Assembly: GCA_002470605.1 (NCBI GenBank)
Contig: DKND01000044.1
Coordinates: 100,195-110,878, forward strand
DNA from: Opitutia bacterium UBA7397
GTDB taxonomy: Bacteria; Verrucomicrobiota; Verrucomicrobiia; Opitutales; UBA953
Direction of reading: 5' to 3'
Length of the DNA stretch: 10,684 nucleotides
Positions 7,996-10,684 of the stretch are shown piece by piece. How positions within the stretch are numbered: position 1 is the stretch's first letter; each line of letters opens with the position of its first letter. The notes beneath the pieces were generated by a model. That model did not search any database and had not been told where the DNA came from. It saw only the letters and a program-made list of their open reading frames with translations. Both the position numbers and the translations under genes were made by a program.

Positions 7996-9615
7996 TCAGG
8001 ATTTTGACTTTCCGCAGAGGGAAACATTCAGACCCAACTCGGCGAAGGCGGCAGCCTTAGCAGCCAAGCCTCGACGCGCAGCCTCATGCGAGGGTGCATA
8101 CACGACTTGGATGTGATTGGAAGGATGGCGGGCCATCATCTCATCTCGGGAAATGCCTGGTAAGACCACATGCATAATTGGCCACTGCGAAGTCGTAAGT
8201 TTCCAACGCTCATCGGTCTCCGCCTGCGGGAGTTCGACAACCTCACCGAGCCCGAGATCAGCGTGCAGCTTACCATTCATGACATAAATACGAGACCAGA
8301 CAATCCAACCGGGTTTGGAAATACCTTTGAGCGTACCACCGCCGAGACGGAAATACATGGAAGGCTGACGTTCGGAACGGGCGCCCTTGTAACCTCCGAT
8401 GAAATGCTTGGCGGGTGCCGCACCGGAAATCAGAAATACCCAGACATATTCATCAATCATCCGCCGACCCGATTTACCCTTATATTGGCGACCCCAGCGT
8501 AAGTCGTGGAGCGTGTTCTCTGGATCATAACCAAGTTCCTTCCAAAGTTCATAGGTGATTAGACCATCCAAACCGGCACATTCATCGACCTCATTAAAGT
8601 GGGGGAGGGCGTCGCCCTTGAACAACTCTTGGCCACTTTGGGCATGAAACACGGGCGGACGCTCTCGATTATTGAGCAAGCCTTCGACCAGATCCGAAGC
8701 TGGCGCGAGATCTTTAAGCCCTTGCTGATATTGGATACCGATCGTCGCGCAGCCGAACTCGTCGGCCAAACGCACGGCCGCGATATACATCTTTAATTGG
8801 GTCAAGGTCTGCTGGCGGGTGAGTTCGGTCTTTTCGTCCTTACCCCAGTCAAACGTCAAACCCTTGCTAACCAGCCAGCGCAAAGCATCTGAGGCCTCCG
8901 AGGCCTTTACGGTCAGCATCGCAGCGTAGAGACTTGATTGACTCATCCGCTCCTTAAAAACGCCGGTCGGATGCAAGATCTCGTCGGGAATGATGGCATT
9001 ATACATCCCCATGCAGCCTTCATCAAAAACCCCCATGATTGATTTGCGGCGTCTGAATTCCTGTGCGAAACGTCGACCCAAGATCGCATCCCTAGAAGAT
9101 GCTTTGCCAAGTTTACGGACGTGAGGAGTAGGGTGGCTAACTTTGCCGACCCTCAACCAAGTACGTAAACCCTTAAGGAATTTTGCATCGGTAAACTCTT
9201 CACTCCATAGCGTCGAAAAACGCACCCCGGCTTTCAGCAGGGAGCCGTTCAAATTAAGCATTCCGACCAGACCAGGCCAAGTGCCTGACCAGTTGGCGAC
9301 GGTTAGGATCGGGCCACGATGAGTCAGAAGACCCGGCAAAAGGTGATGCGAGTATTGCCAGACAGCCTCGGCGACGATGAGGGGCGCCTCGTTGGGAATT
9401 TTACGAAAAACTTCCATACCATACTTCTGCGAATCAATGAAGCTGTGTCCGACTTCAGGACGAAAACCATGGGCCCGTCTGACCTTGCGACCTTCACGAC
9501 GCAAGGCATCGCAAAGCAAACCTTCCATGGCCAATTGAGCGCTTTCGCACTTTTGATTAGCCGAGGCGCGCAGGTCGCCATTCGCCAACAAATAGATGGT
9601 GGGATTTTTCTTCAC
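7996..9615 (-). CDS. fucI: L-fucose isomerase-like protein
   Basis: 539-residue member of the L-fucose/L-arabinose isomerase superfamily, somewhat shorter than E. coli FucI (about 590). The N-terminal half is divergent. The C-terminal half matches FucI landmarks as I recall them: E342 in FNEVDECAGLDG corresponds to the metal-binding Glu337 region, D371 in LHDLRWG to Asp361 (FADVR in E. coli), and H501 in HPSNHIQVVYA to His528 (NWGANHG). GVFDEGCMGMYNAIIPDE (196-213) lies where the fold has its conserved MG motif. It probably interconverts an aldose and ketose using Mn2+, L-fucose to L-fuculose being the default, though L-rhamnose or D-arabinose are possible. The start is a GTG at 9615, fourteen bases after deoR, without a Shine-Dalgarno. 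No RhaA-type isomerase is present in the window, so this enzyme is presumably the entry step. Confidence 0.78.
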   Translation of the reverse strand: MKKNPTIYLLANGDLRASANQKCESAQLAMEGLLCDALRREGRKVRRAHGFRPEVGHSFIDSQKYGMEVFRKIPNEAPLIVAEAVWQYSHHLLPGLLTHRGPILTVANWSGTWPGLVGMLNLNGSLLKAGVRFSTLWSEEFTDAKFLKGLRTWLRVGKVSHPTPHVRKLGKASSRDAILGRRFAQEFRRRKSIMGVFDEGCMGMYNAIIPDEILHPTGVFKERMSQSSLYAAMLTVKASEASDALRWLVSKGLTFDWGKDEKTELTRQQTLTQLKMYIAAVRLADEFGCATIGIQYQQGLKDLAPASDLVEGLLNNRERPPVFHAQSGQELFKGDALPHFNEVDECAGLDGLITYELWKELGYDPENTLHDLRWGRQYKGKSGRRMIDEYVWVFLISGAAPAKHFIGGYKGARSERQPSMYFRLGGGTLKGISKPGWIVWSRIYVMNGKLHADLGLGEVVELPQAETDERWKLTTSQWPIMHVVLPGISRDEMMARHPSNHIQVVYAPSHEAARRGLAAKAAAFAELGLNVSLCGKSKS

Positions 9616-9622
9616 AGAGAGG

Positions 9623-9635
9623 GTCTAACTTAGAC
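9623..9635. repeat. 13-base palindrome across the deoR stop codon
   Basis: GTCTAA and TTAGAC are perfect six-base arms around one base. The palindrome covers the deoR stop codon and most of the fourteen-base gap before the isomerase GTG. It is too short and lacks the T-tract of a terminator. It could be a weak hairpin affecting isomerase translation, a secondary operator, or chance. A related GTCTAATTAG occurs in the upstream region at 10537-10546. Confidence 0.4.
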
Positions 9636-10409
9636 GGCGGTCAGGACATGGTCCGCAGCCAACTTAACCTTGGCACGCTGGACTGTGGCGGCATCAGCAT
9701 CGGTGACCAAAAAAAGTGAAGTAACATCGCGGGTAACCGCGCAAGGTCCGCCTCGACCGAGCTTAATCTTGTTCATGCAAATCAAGACTTCATCGCTGCG
9801 ACGAATGACCTCGCGTTGTTGGTGGGAGATGTCGCGTTGCGAATTCCAAAGACCATTTTCGTCAATTCCTTCGGCGCCAAGCAGGGCGACGTCGAAATTC
9901 CAACGGGCGACTTCTTCCAAAGTACGATCACCGGCGACCATGGCGTGACGAGTCAGGAAGAGTCCGCCTGGAATATAAACTTCTACACCAGGCAGGCAGG
10001 AAATAAGTTGGGCCGTAGGAAGGCAGGTCGTCACAATCTGCAAATCCGAAATCCCAGCGGAGGCGATGGCTTCGGCGGCAAAAAATATCGTCGATCCTGA
10101 ATCCAAGTAAACCGTCATGCCGGCCTTGACGCGGGATGCGGCCAAGTTGCCGATCTTACGCTTCGCTTCGGCGTCTTCGATCTTACGATCGTCGAGCGGG
10201 GGGAAATTCCGGTTAAAATCCGATAGCGCTCCGCCGTGAGTACGCGTGATACGGCGTTGGCTTTCAAGTTCGGTCAGATCGCGTCGGGCCGTGGCCTCAG
10301 ATACGTTAAACTGTTTGCAGATTTCTAAGACGGGGACGTAACCGACTTTCCCAAGCAGTTTGGCGATCGCTTCACGGCGAGCCTCAATGATATGTCGGGC
10401 AACTTTCAT
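9630..10409 (-). CDS. DeoR/GlpR family transcriptional repressor
   Basis: 259-residue DeoR-family regulator of standard length. An N-terminal winged helix-turn-helix covers about residues 8-60, with the recognition region VSEATARRDLTELE at 36-49 and ITRTHGGAL at 54-62, the family signature. The C-terminal effector domain, related to sugar-phosphate isomerases, shows DSGST (103-107), PGG (147-149) and GAEGID (178-183). Family members bind phosphorylated sugars or pathway intermediates and release DNA. As the first gene of the operon, downstream of an upstream region with inverted repeats, it probably represses its own operon and responds to a ketose phosphate such as fuculose- or rhamnulose-1-phosphate; that ligand is inferred. 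The ATG at 10409 has no Shine-Dalgarno. The TAA stop lies inside a 13-base palindrome. Confidence 0.92.
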   Translation of the reverse strand: MKVARHIIEARREAIAKLLGKVGYVPVLEICKQFNVSEATARRDLTELESQRRITRTHGGALSDFNRNFPPLDDRKIEDAEAKRKIGNLAASRVKAGMTVYLDSGSTIFFAAEAIASAGISDLQIVTTCLPTAQLISCLPGVEVYIPGGLFLTRHAMVAGDRTLEEVARWNFDVALLGAEGIDENGLWNSQRDISHQQREVIRRSDEVLICMNKIKLGRGGPCAVTRDVTSLFLVTDADAATVQRAKVKLAADHVLTAV

Positions 10410-10424
10410 AAATGTTCTGGGGTG

Positions 10425-10474
10425 GCTTGATTAATATTAGATTAAGACCGAGTTATGAGCGTTCCCAATCAAGC
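10425..10474. repeat. Eight-base inverted repeat GCTTGATT / AATCAAGC
   Basis: GCTTGATT at 10425-10432 and AATCAAGC at 10467-10474 are exact reverse complements. The left copy is in the transcribed leader just before deoR, the right copy in the spacer of the candidate promoter. Together with the tandem CAATCAA copies this gives several occurrences of one short motif around the start site, consistent with regulator half-sites, although short AT-rich matches arise easily by chance. Confidence 0.3.
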
Positions 10475-10486
10475 AATCAATAACTC
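10450..10486. promoter_or_regulatory. Inverted repeat bracketing the candidate promoter (possible operator)
   Basis: GAGTTAT at 10450-10456 and its exact reverse complement ATAACTC at 10480-10486 lie 30 bases apart centre to centre, about three helical turns. One arm overlaps the proposed -10 and the other abuts the proposed -35. Between them CAATCAA occurs twice in tandem (10466-10472 and 10474-10480). Such placement suits a repressor such as the adjacent DeoR protein; binding is inferred. Confidence 0.4.
10452..10480 (-). promoter_or_regulatory. Candidate sigma-70-like promoter of the operon
   Basis: On the minus strand TTGATT (10480-10475, four of six matches to TTGACA) is followed after 17 bases by CATAAC (10457-10452, four of six matches to TATAAT). 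Transcription would begin near 10445, giving a leader of about 35 bases before the deoR ATG. This is the best-spaced pair I found, but the region is AT-rich and other weak pairs exist. Confidence 0.4.
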
Positions 10487-10572
10487 ATTGCGACCCCTCC
10501 GGCCCCATGGTATCTATTTCGCACAATATAAATTATGTCTAATTAGTTAAAATATAATGAAATCAATGTAAC

Positions 10573-10589
10573 TATAACTTTAAGTTATA
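10573..10589. repeat. 17-base perfect palindrome in the upstream region
   Basis: TATAACTT and AAGTTATA are perfect eight-base arms around a single T. The core AGTTAT is shared with the inverted repeat at 10450-10486, so the motif RAGTTAT occurs four times as two inverted pairs upstream of deoR. The site is about 165 bases before the deoR start. It may be a distal operator or serve a divergent gene beyond the right edge. Otherwise I see nothing coding in 10410-10684, which is much more AT-rich than the genes. Confidence 0.35.
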
Positions 10590-10684
10590 TTATCTTGGGC
10601 TTTAAAAACATTTATATATCCCTTTTAGGCACTGCTTATGTTTACTTTCTATCGGTCATATTGGGGGCCTTTAATGATTATCTC

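Noticed and set aside
10667..10684. Possible start of a divergent plus-strand gene (ATG at 10674 after a G-rich stretch at 10663-10667)
   Set aside because: Only three codons are visible before the edge, so nothing supports a gene call.

Overview
The window is one block of carbon-catabolism genes, all read on the minus strand, so transcription runs from the right edge to the left. The likely source is a member of the Verrucomicrobiota or a related PVC-group bacterium. Three things suggest this: the last, cut-off gene looks like the large secreted PVC-type dehydrogenase/heme-binding proteins that are abundant in that group; a distant FucI-type isomerase is combined with a RhaE-RhaW fusion; and Shine-Dalgarno sequences are almost absent. 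This is inferred from gene content only.

Layout in transcription order: an AT-rich upstream region with a candidate promoter and several inverted repeats (10410-10684); a DeoR-type repressor (10409-9630); an L-fucose-isomerase-like enzyme (9615-7996); a single-domain class II aldolase (7993-7238); a rhamnulokinase-type sugar kinase (7211-5742); a bifunctional aldolase/short-chain dehydrogenase, RhaEW type (5702-3510); the lactate-oxidising iron-sulfur complex genes lutA (3505-2786), lutB (2783-1395) and lutC (1402-722); and the first 240 codons of a secreted PVC-type protein with calcium-loop motifs (722 to beyond position 1). Gaps between genes are 2 to 39 bases, with short overlaps at lutB/lutC and lutC/PVC gene. 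No terminator is visible between genes, so a single operon is likely.

The genes fit one pathway. A 6-deoxyhexose (L-fucose and/or L-rhamnose) is isomerised to the ketose, phosphorylated at C1, and split to dihydroxyacetone phosphate and L-lactaldehyde. The dehydrogenase half of RhaEW oxidises L-lactaldehyde to L-lactate, and LutABC oxidises L-lactate to pyruvate. All carbon could therefore enter central metabolism without 1,2-propanediol or lactate being excreted. The DeoR protein is probably the local, autoregulated repressor.

No transporter, glycoside hydrolase, sulfatase, microcompartment shell gene, RNA gene, insertion sequence or CRISPR array is visible. The individual families are all known. 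What deserves attention is their arrangement: two aldolases, a fucose-type isomerase with a rhamnose-type kinase, lactate oxidation placed in the sugar operon, and translational coupling to a secreted protein.
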